Assembly: GCA_030643695.1 (NCBI GenBank) | Contig: DAOWKM010000056.1 | Span: 1-7,244 of the forward strand | From: Dehalococcoidia bacterium | GTDB lineage: Bacteria > Chloroflexota > Dehalococcoidia > Dehalococcoidales > DAOWKM01 | DNA length: 7,244 nucleotides | Direction: 5' to 3' | In this document: positions 1-5,521 of the stretch, piece by piece | Position numbering within the stretch: position 1 is the first letter of the stretch | Layout of the letters: the number at the start of each line of letters is the position of its first letter | Made by a program: the position numbers and the translations under genes | The notes under the pieces: generated by a model | Told to the model about the DNA's origin: nothing | The model's input: only the letters and a program-made list of their open reading frames with translations | Database searches by the model: none

Positions 1-37
1 CCCTTTCAGCATCACCAACTTGGCATTTACGAATCAT
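1..37 (-). CDS. Partial N-terminus, probable GNAT-family acetyltransferase
   Basis: Only the first 12 codons lie in the window, read on the minus strand from an ATG at 37 and running off the left edge: M-I-R-K-C-Q-V-G-D-A-E-R. Many GNAT N-acetyltransferases begin with this pattern (Met-Ile-Arg, then a strand, then Asp-Ala a few residues on), which is the only basis for the family call. There is no clear Shine-Dalgarno sequence before the ATG. Instead an extended -10 element at 44-52 places the transcription start about on the A of the ATG, which suggests a leaderless message. The gene diverges from the PEPCK gene. Substrate unknown; the call could be wrong because so little is visible. Confidence 0.45.
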   Translation of the reverse strand, partial: MIRKCQVGDAER

Positions 38-43
38 AAACCC

Positions 44-52
44 ATTGTAGCA
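44..52 (-). promoter_or_regulatory. Extended -10 promoter for the leftward partial gene
   Basis: On the minus strand this reads TGCTACAAT, an extended -10 (TGn followed by TACAAT, one mismatch to TATAAT). The -35 region about 17 bases upstream matches the consensus poorly (about 3 of 6), as is usual for extended -10 promoters. The expected start point is near base 37, the first base of the ATG, so the transcript would have almost no leader. Confidence 0.45.
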
Positions 53-86
53 TATTCAGCGTTTAGTGATTAGATAAAGCCTCCTA

Positions 87-95
87 TGGTATAAT
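87..95 (+). promoter_or_regulatory. Extended -10 promoter for the PEPCK gene
   Basis: TGGTATAAT is a perfect extended -10 element. No good -35 hexamer is seen at 16-18 bases upstream. The expected start is near 102, giving a leader of about 30 bases to the ATG at 133. The element lies about 40 bases from the opposing extended -10 of the leftward gene, so the two promoters share one short control region. Confidence 0.6.
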
Positions 96-132
96 TGGAG
101 TTAACTAATTTGATTAACTTGTGGAGTAAGCT

Positions 133-1644
133 ATGCAGGTTAAATATGCCGAATTTGTAGGAATGTTTCAGCCAAAAAGGATAATTGATAATCCCTCTGA
201 GGATAGGCTCAGAGAGTGGGCACTAGAGCAGGGGGGAATTATAACCGAGTTCGGTAACCTTTCGGTGGTTACTGCAGTGCGGAATAGAATTGCCAAGTTT
301 ACCGAGATAGTGATGGGTGAGCTTGGCCAGGAAGATATTCAGCTTATCCATAAAGTTTTGGAATACCTGACGGCTAAAGAGATGATAAAGCTTGATAGGG
401 TGATGTGTCATACTCCGGGCTTTAAGAGAAATTGCCGGGTGTATGTTACTACTGACTACCCCAGGCTGCCATTGATGTGGGGTAATACATTATTTCCTCC
501 GGAGGAGGGGGGAGAGCCAGACTTTGTAACTATTAGTGTTCCGGAGTGGCCGGAGAAGAAGACCCTTGTCTTCCCAGAATCAGGGCTAACGCTGTGTCTG
601 GGGAGTGACTACAAGGGTGAGATTAAGAAGGCAATGCTTCGCCAGGTGATGTATTGGGCTAAGACGGAGGGGAATCTTGGGCTCCACGCCGCCAGTAAAA
701 TCCTGCGAGTGTTTCGGGACGGAAAATTGAGAGATTTTGGCTTTCTTCTCTTCGGTCTCAGTGGCACTGGCAAAACCTCGCTCTCCTGTCATTCCCACTG
801 GTTATGCGCCCCTGAGAGGGTAGTGATTCGTCAGGATGATGTAGTAATACTGAGGTCTGATGGCAGTGCCGTTGGCACTGAAGAGTCTTTCTATCTGAAG
901 ACAGATGGCCTGGAACCTGACTCACAGCCTCTCCTATATGCGGCAGCAATAAGCCCCAGGGCTATACTAGAGAATGTCTGTGTTGACCCGGAAACGGGTA
1001 AGGTAGATTTTTTTGATACTACACTGACCTCCAACGGTCGGGCAATGGTCAAAAGGGGTGATATTGCCTTTACTGATAACGAGATTGACCTAGAGAAGGT
1101 TGACTTTGTGGTGTTTATCAACCGACGCTATGATGTCTTGCCTCCGGTAGTGCGCCTAACTCCGGAATGGGCAGCGGCTGCCTTTATGCTGGGTGAATCG
1201 GTGGAGACCTCAGCCGGTGACCCTGCTGAGGCAGGTAAGTCACTAAGGGTTGTTGGCACCAATCCTTTCCTAGTGGGTTCCAAGGACGAGGAAGGTAATA
1301 TCTTTCTCAACATTCTGAGAAATAATCCTGACATACAGTGCTTCATCTTGAACACGGGGAGAGTAGGTGGGATGGATAGAGGGCGGAAGATAACCGTAAA
1401 GGATTCAGTCAAGATAATGGAAATGATGGCCCGTGATAAGATTGTATGGAAGAAGGACGAGTTCTGGGGCTATGAAGTGCCCGTTCAAATCCCTGACTTG
1501 GAGCTGAGCCAGTTTGACCTGAGCAACTACTACCCTGAAGAGCAGGCACGGCAACTTTCGGGGGACTTAAAGCAGGAGAGGTTGGAATGGCTTTCCCAGT
1601 TTCATTGCCTGGACCGAGATATTATTAATGCTATTATGCCCTAA
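133..1644 (+). CDS. pckA: Phosphoenolpyruvate carboxykinase (ATP), divergent form
   Basis: Converts oxaloacetate and ATP to PEP, CO2 and ADP in the cytosol, the entry step of gluconeogenesis from C4 acids; it can run in reverse. The C-terminal catalytic domain is clear: P-loop GLSGTGKTS at 208-216, a kinase-2 Asp pair (235-236), a metal-ligand His (185) in LHAASK where typical enzymes have MHCSAN, a Lys pair (165-166) after Tyr160, ILENVCVD (278-285), Arg303 in NGR, and NTGR with a KDS segment near 407-425. Spacing from Tyr160 to the Lys pair and on to His185 matches E. coli PckA from memory (Tyr207, Lys212/213, His232). The N-terminal oxaloacetate motif GRSPKDK is degenerate: Arg52 and Lys55 align, the rest does not. 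At 503 residues it is slightly shorter than the usual ~540. The ATG at 133 follows GGAG at 123-126. Own promoter; convergent with the next genes. The family is sure, the exact activity less so. Confidence 0.87.
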   Translation: MQVKYAEFVGMFQPKRIIDNPSEDRLREWALEQGGIITEFGNLSVVTAVRNRIAKFTEIVMGELGQEDIQLIHKVLEYLTAKEMIKLDRVMCHTPGFKRNCRVYVTTDYPRLPLMWGNTLFPPEEGGEPDFVTISVPEWPEKKTLVFPESGLTLCLGSDYKGEIKKAMLRQVMYWAKTEGNLGLHAASKILRVFRDGKLRDFGFLLFGLSGTGKTSLSCHSHWLCAPERVVIRQDDVVILRSDGSAVGTEESFYLKTDGLEPDSQPLLYAAAISPRAILENVCVDPETGKVDFFDTTLTSNGRAMVKRGDIAFTDNEIDLEKVDFVVFINRRYDVLPPVVRLTPEWAAAAFMLGESVETSAGDPAEAGKSLRVVGTNPFLVGSKDEEGNIFLNILRNNPDIQCFILNTGRVGGMDRGRKITVKDSVKIMEMMARDKIVWKKDEFWGYEVPVQIPDLELSQFDLSNYYPEEQARQLSGDLKQERLEWLSQFHCLDRDIINAIMP

Positions 1645-1714
1645 ATACTAGCTATAAAATTTCATCTGGGCTTTATCTGGCAGCGATAGTTCAAAATTTT
1701 ACTTTAGATAAGGA

Positions 1715-1739
1715 AGAGGGGGCGATAATCGCCCCCTCT
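1715..1739. terminator. Hairpin between convergent genes, likely bidirectional terminator
   Basis: A perfect 11-bp stem (AGAGGGGGCGA paired with TCGCCCCCTCT) with a three-base TAA loop lies about 70 bases after the PEPCK stop. It also lies downstream of the minus-strand gene pair and its remnant. Neither side has a clean T-tract: only a loose TTCCTTATCT follows on the minus strand. It is therefore either a U-independent terminator or a transcript-end stabiliser. A hairpin of the same style (G-run, TA-rich loop, C-run) follows the TRAP solute-binding gene at 5440-5470. Confidence 0.65.
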
Positions 1740-1767
1740 CTGCAATTGTCTGCCCGGCAACTATACC

Positions 1768-1917
1768 TTAAGGTTTGAAGAACTCAACAGCGTTGTCCCT
1801 CATGATTAGTTTAAGAAACTCTTCCTTACAACACTTGAGCCTGAGACCATTTGTTGCCCACATAATTCTATTACCAATTATTGATTTGTAACCTGCCTGG
1901 ATGATATGAAAGGTTGG
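1768..1917 (-). pseudogene. C-terminal remnant of a second amidohydrolase-2 paralogue
   Basis: Minus-strand translation gives 49 residues ending at a TAA (1768-1770), directly preceded by an in-frame TGA (1918-1920). It contains NRIMWATNGL and CKEEFLKL and ends FFKP. The neighbouring intact gene (1951-2874) has DKVMWATNGL, CKKEFLEL and NLEP in the same order; 12 of 20 residues are identical over the core. Between EFL and the final LI-x-RD block the fragment lacks nine residues, an in-frame loss of 27 bases. There is no upstream coding body, start codon or ribosome site of its own. The likely history is a tandem duplication followed by loss of most of one copy. It lies in the 306-base gap between the PEPCK and amidohydrolase genes; apart from this remnant and the hairpin I see nothing else there. 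Confidence 0.75.
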
Positions 1918-1950
1918 TCACAAATACGGGATGAATTAGTTGATTTTTAA

Positions 1951-2874
1951 TCATGGCTCCAGGTTAAATACCTTGAGGGCTGTATCGCGCAGGATAAGCT
2001 TTTTGACGTCATCCTTTAACGGCAGCTCAAGGAATTCCTTCTTACAGCGGGTCATGTTAAGCCCATTAGTTGCCCACATAACCTTATCTCTTAACTGACT
2101 GCGGATTCTCTGCGGCACCATCGGGTCAAGTCCGCTGGGATAGTAAGAACCTATATTGCCGTAGACGTTGGCATAGCGCCATACTATTGATACCCATTCA
2201 CCTACCCATGGCCAGCCGGTGTGGGTCAGCACGAAGGTGGTGTTGGGGAAGTCACGGGCCGGCTCTTCACAGTTATAGGGATGGCCATAATCGCTGGGCA
2301 GAGGCTCAGCAGAGTGACCTACCTGCATGCATACGGGGATACCCAGTTCGCCGCACTTCTGGTACAGCGGGTAGAATTTGGCAGCGGCATGGCTCATACC
2401 GAAGCTCAGAGGATGTGCCCAGACATATTTGAAGCCGAGGTCTTTAATCGCGTGCTCAATGTCCCTGAGGCTCTCCTCTATGCGCCAGGGATTGTATCCG
2501 GCGCCACCGATAACCCTGCCCTTGGCCGGGGCAATCAGCTCAGCCAGCTTGTCAGCGGTCAGGCTGCATATTGGCCGATGTTCCTTGTATGACCAGAAAA
2601 GCATCTGGTCAACGAGGGAGTACTGGACGCCAATATCGTCCATCTCTTTGACCATCTCTTCTACCGAGGCTTTCCCCTCGTTTGTGCGCCATTCTTCGCC
2701 GTCTTTGAGACCCAACTTCAGCATAACTGCCTTGAAGGTGCTGTGGGCCATAGTCTGGTATTCCCATGACCTGAATATGTCTTTGCAGACGTCATGGGAG
2801 AAATAAGTAGGCCTGTTCATGGTATCAATAGCATAGATAGCTTTGATATCCTGCGTTTCGTTAGCTTCTGCCAT
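1951..2874 (-). CDS. Amidohydrolase-2-fold protein with metal-ligand motifs replaced
   Basis: A 307-residue protein resembling the amidohydrolase-2 group (TIM-barrel hydrolases and decarboxylases such as ACMSD and gamma-resorcylate decarboxylase). Supporting features are the strand-1 start AIDTMNRP (15-22), the segment KYVWAHP (149-155), GIPVCMQVGH (178-187), FVLTHTGWPW (214-223) and VMWATNGL (265-272). The family normally has an HxH pair after the first Asp, a strand-5 His and a late Asp in a GTDxP-like motif. Here these positions read Met19/Arg21, apparently Gln184, and Asn270. His218 of the LTHTG motif is kept. Metal-dependent chemistry is therefore doubtful; it may be a metal-free lyase or a non-catalytic protein. 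The ATG at 2874 has a strong AGGAGG seven bases upstream. It follows the dehydrogenase gene by 59 bases on the same strand, probably in one operon. Substrate unknown. Confidence 0.75.
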   Translation of the reverse strand: MAEANETQDIKAIYAIDTMNRPTYFSHDVCKDIFRSWEYQTMAHSTFKAVMLKLGLKDGEEWRTNEGKASVEEMVKEMDDIGVQYSLVDQMLFWSYKEHRPICSLTADKLAELIAPAKGRVIGGAGYNPWRIEESLRDIEHAIKDLGFKYVWAHPLSFGMSHAAAKFYPLYQKCGELGIPVCMQVGHSAEPLPSDYGHPYNCEEPARDFPNTTFVLTHTGWPWVGEWVSIVWRYANVYGNIGSYYPSGLDPMVPQRIRSQLRDKVMWATNGLNMTRCKKEFLELPLKDDVKKLILRDTALKVFNLEP

Positions 2875-2933
2875 TGGCCTTCCTCCTTTTGTTATTTTTA
2901 TTTTTCTCTATATAAGTTTTAGTTTTTCATTTT

Positions 2934-3698
2934 TTAGAACATGGTTAATCCACCGCTAACGCTTAGGGTCTGCCCGGTAATATAACTTGCCTCATCAGAA
3001 GCCATAAAGACTACTGCATTAGCAATATCTTGAGGTTCTGCCATCCGGCGTAGGGGGATGATTTTATCCATTGCGGCTAGAATCTTACCGGCAAGCTCTT
3101 CATCTCTTTGGGCGTCTGTCATCGGGGTGTGGGTTGGTCCAGGAGAGATACAGTTTACCGTTATCTGAAAGCGAGCCAATTCTCGTGCCATTGTCTTAGT
3201 AAAGGCGATAACGCCGCCTTTGCATCCTGAATATACTGCCTCACCAGTGCTTCCCCCTCTCCCAGCATCAGACCCGATGTTTACTATTCTGCCATAGTTC
3301 CTTTCGGTCATACCCGGCATTACCGCTCTGGTAGTGTACAGGAAGTGTTTATAGTTAAGGTCAATGATTTTATCCCAGAGAGCCGGGTCAAATTTGGAGA
3401 ATAGCTCTATTTTGTCCCATCCGGCATTATTAACCAGAATGTCCACTTTACCAAAGGTCTCCGTAGCCTTGGCTACCATTTGGTCAACTTTGTCCATCTT
3501 GGTAACATCACAGTTAATAAAAAGAGCCCGCACCTTATAATTTTTCATAATCTCGGACTCTACTTGTTTACCTCCCTCTTCTGACACATCAGCGATAGCG
3601 ACATTAGCTCCTTGTCGAGCTAAAGCGAGACATATTCCCTTCCCAATACCGCTTGCTCCTCCGGTTACTATTGCGTTTTTACCTGTAAGCTCTAGCAT
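2934..3698 (-). CDS. Short-chain dehydrogenase, 2-hydroxycyclohexanecarboxyl-CoA dehydrogenase (BadH)-like
   Basis: A full-length classical SDR (254 residues) that oxidises an alcohol to a ketone with NAD. The Rossmann motif TGGASGIG is at 12-19; Asp37 at the end of strand 2 favours NAD over NADP. NNAG is at 90-93, and the catalytic Asn115, Ser143, Tyr156 and Lys160 are all present. Beyond the generic motifs it shares with R. palustris BadH, as I recall that sequence, VDILVNNAGWD, GRIVNI-x-SDA, GEAVY-xx-CKGG, PGPT and a C-terminus ITGQ-x-LSVSGGLTM. BadH acts in cyclohexanecarboxylate and anaerobic benzoate degradation. SDRs drift easily in substrate, so the acyl-CoA assignment is an inference. 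The ATG at 3698 follows GGAGG on the minus strand six bases upstream. It is the first gene of the leftward pair, with a consensus-like promoter at 3881-3909. Confidence 0.85.
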   Translation of the reverse strand: MLELTGKNAIVTGGASGIGKGICLALARQGANVAIADVSEEGGKQVESEIMKNYKVRALFINCDVTKMDKVDQMVAKATETFGKVDILVNNAGWDKIELFSKFDPALWDKIIDLNYKHFLYTTRAVMPGMTERNYGRIVNIGSDAGRGGSTGEAVYSGCKGGVIAFTKTMARELARFQITVNCISPGPTHTPMTDAQRDEELAGKILAAMDKIIPLRRMAEPQDIANAVVFMASDEASYITGQTLSVSGGLTMF

Positions 3699-3749
3699 TT
3701 TTCACCTCCAAAAATATTTTTTGAGCTTAAGACCTTGTTTTTCTAAATT

Positions 3750-3779
3750 TTCAAGTGTTCCTGTGTTGCTTCAAGTATT
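3750..3779. repeat. Paired decamer direct repeat, 20 bases apart
   Basis: TTCAAGTGTT (3750-3759) and TTCAAGTATT (3770-3779) match at 9 of 10 positions and start exactly 20 bases, about two helical turns, apart. They lie in the leader of the leftward operon, 50-80 bases before the dehydrogenase start. Same-face spacing would suit a tandem regulator site, but a pair this short can arise by chance in AT-rich DNA. The rest of the 3699-3874 leader shows no riboswitch or T-box signature that I can recognise. Confidence 0.3.
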
Positions 3780-3880
3780 GAGACCGATTCTGCCCTTTTG
3801 TTATCAAAGGATGGAAGGTTAGCAGCTGACCTCGCTTCTGGTCTATTAGAGAAAATCTTTGCCACCCGCTAGCGAATGAG

Positions 3881-3909
3881 ATTTTATCACTGGCTATAAA
3901 GTCTGTCAA
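3881..3909 (-). promoter_or_regulatory. Sigma-70-type promoter of the dehydrogenase-amidohydrolase operon
   Basis: On the minus strand a perfect -35 TTGACA (3904-3909) is separated by 17 bases from TAAAAT (3881-3886), one mismatch to TATAAT. The start point is expected near 3874, giving a leader of about 175 bases. Two short perfect palindromes flank it: CGCTAGCG at 3867-3874, about the first eight transcribed bases, and TTCCCGGGAA at 3917-3926, just upstream of the -35. Either could be an operator, but this is untested. Confidence 0.65.
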
Positions 3910-3987
3910 GCCTTCGTTCCCGGGAAAGGCAGGAAGGTGGCTGATAAACTAACTTTTAGAAGTTCATCAAAAATTGGCTAAAGAGTA

Positions 3988-4015
3988 TTGACAAGGTATG
4001 CTATAGTATTATATT
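3988..4015 (+). promoter_or_regulatory. Distal promoter (P1) of the TRAP transporter operon
   Basis: A perfect -35 TTGACA (3988-3993), a 16-base spacer, and TATATT (4010-4015), one mismatch to the -10 consensus. The start is expected near 4022, which would put the three inverted repeats and the second promoter inside a leader of about 255 bases. It lies about 80 bases from the opposing -35 of the leftward operon. Confidence 0.6.
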
Positions 4016-4055
4016 AACAAAGAGGTGAAGATAAAGCTAGGTATTTTGTCAAAAG

Positions 4056-4142
4056 CATCTTCCTAGTTGACGAAGGAAGATGGCAGTGATATTCTTTCTT
4101 TCCTAGTAAGCCAAGGAATAACCAGCCCTACTTGACAAAGGG
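4056..4142. repeat. Three inverted repeats with a shared CCT-N9-AGG core, candidate operators
   Basis: Copy 1 has nine-base arms CATCTTCCT (4056-4064) and AGGAAGATG (4074-4082). Copy 2 has TTCCT (4100-4104) and AGGAA (4114-4118). Copy 3 has CCCT (4126-4129) and AGGG (4139-4142). All three have exactly nine bases between arms, and the centres are alike: AGTTGACGA, AGTAAGCCA and ACTTGACAA. The centre of copy 3 contains the -35 TTGACA of promoter P2. The centre of copy 1 contains TTGACG, 17 bases before a weak TATTCT, so it may be a decayed promoter copy. Bases after copies 1 and 3 are also alike (AGAT, then AGTGATA). A regulator binding over the -35 is the simplest reading; RNA hairpins in the P1 leader are an alternative. 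Confidence 0.5.
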
Positions 4143-4160
4143 AGATAGTGATAATATTAT
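4132..4160 (+). promoter_or_regulatory. Proximal promoter (P2) of the TRAP transporter operon
   Basis: A perfect -35 TTGACA (4132-4137), a 17-base spacer and TATTAT (4155-4160), one mismatch to consensus. The start is expected near 4167, about 110 bases before the solute-binding gene. The -35 sits in the centre of the third inverted repeat (4126-4142), so a protein bound there would compete with RNA polymerase. Confidence 0.6.
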
Positions 4161-4206
4161 TATGGGGTGAGCTGAAAAATAACCAACTTTGAGTGTAACC
4201 ATACTT

Positions 4207-4232
4207 AGGAGGTGATTGAGATGCTTATCTAG
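4207..4232 (+). promoter_or_regulatory. Perfect Shine-Dalgarno with a three-codon leader ORF
   Basis: AGGAGGTGAT (4207-4216) matches the anti-Shine-Dalgarno end of 16S rRNA over ten bases and is the strongest ribosome site in the window. Eight bases after its GGAGG is ATG (4221), then Leu, Ile and a TAG stop (4230-4232). The real gene starts 45 bases further on with a more ordinary AAAGGAGA. The site may be a minimal regulatory leader ORF, a ribosome standby site, or the relic of a lost gene start. Confidence 0.45.
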
Positions 4233-4277
4233 TGGGAGTAGCAATCCAGTATTAAAAATCAACGAAAGGAGAACAAG

Positions 4278-5423
4278 ATGAAACATAAGACAATATGGAT
4301 GTTAGTAAGTATGCTAATGGTGTTGGGTTTGCTGGTGGGTGGCTTTGGTTGTGCCCCAGAGGTAGCGCCAACTACGCCAACAACGCCGACGACGCCGACA
4401 ACACCAACGCCGGCGCCACCGACTGCGCCTGAGGTCATAAAGTGGACAATGGAGGCTAAGGAGCCAAGTGCTCCTGCTTATGGTCACTGGGCTCGCCCTG
4501 ACGCGCTTCAACACTGGATGCTCCACGCCCCTATGGACAGGGGTTGGGCTGAATGGATTTTAGATCTAACTGATGGGCGGCTTGAAGTCACCGTAGCTGA
4601 GGCAAACTCAATTTACCCGCTCCACGAGGCGGTTGAAAACGTAGGAGCGGGAGTAACCGAAGCTTGCGCTGTTGCTCCAGGCTACTTAGCTGGGACAATC
4701 CCCGAATGCTATGTAGGGACAGGTATCTCCATGATGTGGCCCGATGCCAGATATGCCTTTGATTGCTTCTATAACTACGGGTTGTTAGATAAGTGGCAGC
4801 CGGCATTCGCTGCGCACAATGTATATCTTATACCCACCTTCAATTCGGAGGTTGGAGGATTTGGAGCCACCTTCGCTTGCACTGACATGGCTTCCATAGA
4901 GGGCAAGAAGATAAGATTCTTTGGTGCGCACGGTAAGTTCGTTGAGGCACTTGGTGGGCTGCCAGTAGATATGGCTTATGCCGATGTCTACATGGGGTTG
5001 AAGCTGGGAACCATTGATGGAACCACCACCGGTGGCCTTGCTCTTGAGACTGGAAAACTGAAAGAGGTCGTCATGGGCTGGGCAACAATGGGTCTGTATG
5101 GTTGCACAGTAAATTCTGCGATTTTTAACATTGATGCACTTAATGCCCTGCCTGACGACATAGAGAAACTCGTTAAAGAACAGAGCAAATATTATTTTGC
5201 TGCTACCCTTGGGATGGTAGAGCTCCTGCAACAAGAGTATCTCATAGCAGCATCAGTGAGAGACTATGGAATTGAGCATTGGGTGTGGTCTCCTGAGGAG
5301 CAGAAGAAGGCAAGGGAAATAGCTAAAGATGAAGTCTGGTCTTTCTACGGGGCAAAGACCCCACTGAGTCAAGAAATGCTGGACATCATCATAGAATACC
5401 AGAAGGTTTTTGGCTTGTTATAA
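4278..5423 (+). CDS. dctP: TRAP transporter solute-binding lipoprotein (DctP family)
   Basis: The extracytoplasmic receptor of a tripartite ATP-independent transporter; it captures an organic acid and delivers it to the membrane subunits. A lipoprotein signal runs from residue 1 to 25 (MKHK, hydrophobic core, lipobox GGFGC with Cys25). A flexible linker follows with four Thr-Thr-Pro units (32-43) and more Pro/Ala to about 51. The DctP core is recognisable at 207-248: IEGKKIRFFG with Arg213, the usual carboxylate-binding Arg of the family, then ALGGLPVDMAYADVY and GLKLGTIDG. The length of 381 is longer than the usual ~330-340, mostly because of the linker. The core is fairly divergent and rich in Trp, Tyr and Met, so the ligand may not be a simple C4 dicarboxylate. 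The ATG at 4278 follows AAAGGAGA. It heads the operon, with a hairpin and a 194-base gap before the membrane subunits. Confidence 0.88.
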   Translation: MKHKTIWMLVSMLMVLGLLVGGFGCAPEVAPTTPTTPTTPTTPTPAPPTAPEVIKWTMEAKEPSAPAYGHWARPDALQHWMLHAPMDRGWAEWILDLTDGRLEVTVAEANSIYPLHEAVENVGAGVTEACAVAPGYLAGTIPECYVGTGISMMWPDARYAFDCFYNYGLLDKWQPAFAAHNVYLIPTFNSEVGGFGATFACTDMASIEGKKIRFFGAHGKFVEALGGLPVDMAYADVYMGLKLGTIDGTTTGGLALETGKLKEVVMGWATMGLYGCTVNSAIFNIDALNALPDDIEKLVKEQSKYYFAATLGMVELLQQEYLIAASVRDYGIEHWVWSPEEQKKAREIAKDEVWSFYGAKTPLSQEMLDIIIEYQKVFGLL

Positions 5424-5439
5424 GCCAGAGCTTAGTAAC

Positions 5440-5470
5440 CTATATCGGGGGGTTAATCCCCCCGATATAG
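5440..5470 (+). terminator. Strong hairpin after the solute-binding gene, partial terminator or transcript stabiliser
   Basis: A perfect 13-bp stem (CTATATCGGGGGG paired with CCCCCCGATATAG) around a five-base TTAAT loop, 16 bases after the dctP stop. No T-tract follows directly; a TTTTT occurs about 20 bases later. A hairpin placed between the receptor and permease genes of a TRAP operon would fit higher expression of the receptor, through partial termination or protection of the upstream message. Confidence 0.65.
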
Positions 5471-5498
5471 TAATGTCTAAATTATTGGACCTTTTTAT

Positions 5499-5521
5499 GG
5501 ATTGCTTAGCTCGCAGTGACA
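5499..5521. repeat. Fragment resembling a dispersed palindromic intergenic repeat
   Basis: GGATTGCTTAGCTCGCAGTG followed by ACA resembles a shortened copy of an intergenic repeat I have seen in many bacterial genomes, in which GGATTGCTTCG and CTCGCAATGAC flank a GC-rich middle. A GTCATTG (5550-5556), matching the other end of such elements, lies about 30 bases on. The identification is from memory and the copy is degenerate. The rest of the 5424-5617 gap shows only the hairpin at 5440-5470 and the ribosome site of the next gene. Confidence 0.35.

Noticed and set aside
2221..2592. Plus-strand open frame of 123 codons opposite the amidohydrolase gene
   Set aside because: It lies wholly antisense to a gene with clear family motifs and ribosome site, has no recognisable domain, and overlaps other chance frames (2187-2432, 2378-2806).
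3699..3874. Long leader of the dehydrogenase operon as a riboswitch or T-box
   Set aside because: No T-box, conserved riboswitch core or terminator hairpin could be recognised by eye; a covariance-model search would be needed to say more.
4371..4406. Short tandem repeat considered as a CRISPR or minisatellite
   Set aside because: The repeat is coding (Thr-Thr-Pro linker), nine bases long and without spacers.
4785..5234. Minus-strand open frame of 149 codons inside the solute-binding gene
   Set aside because: Antisense shadow of a well-supported gene, with no ribosome site or domain.
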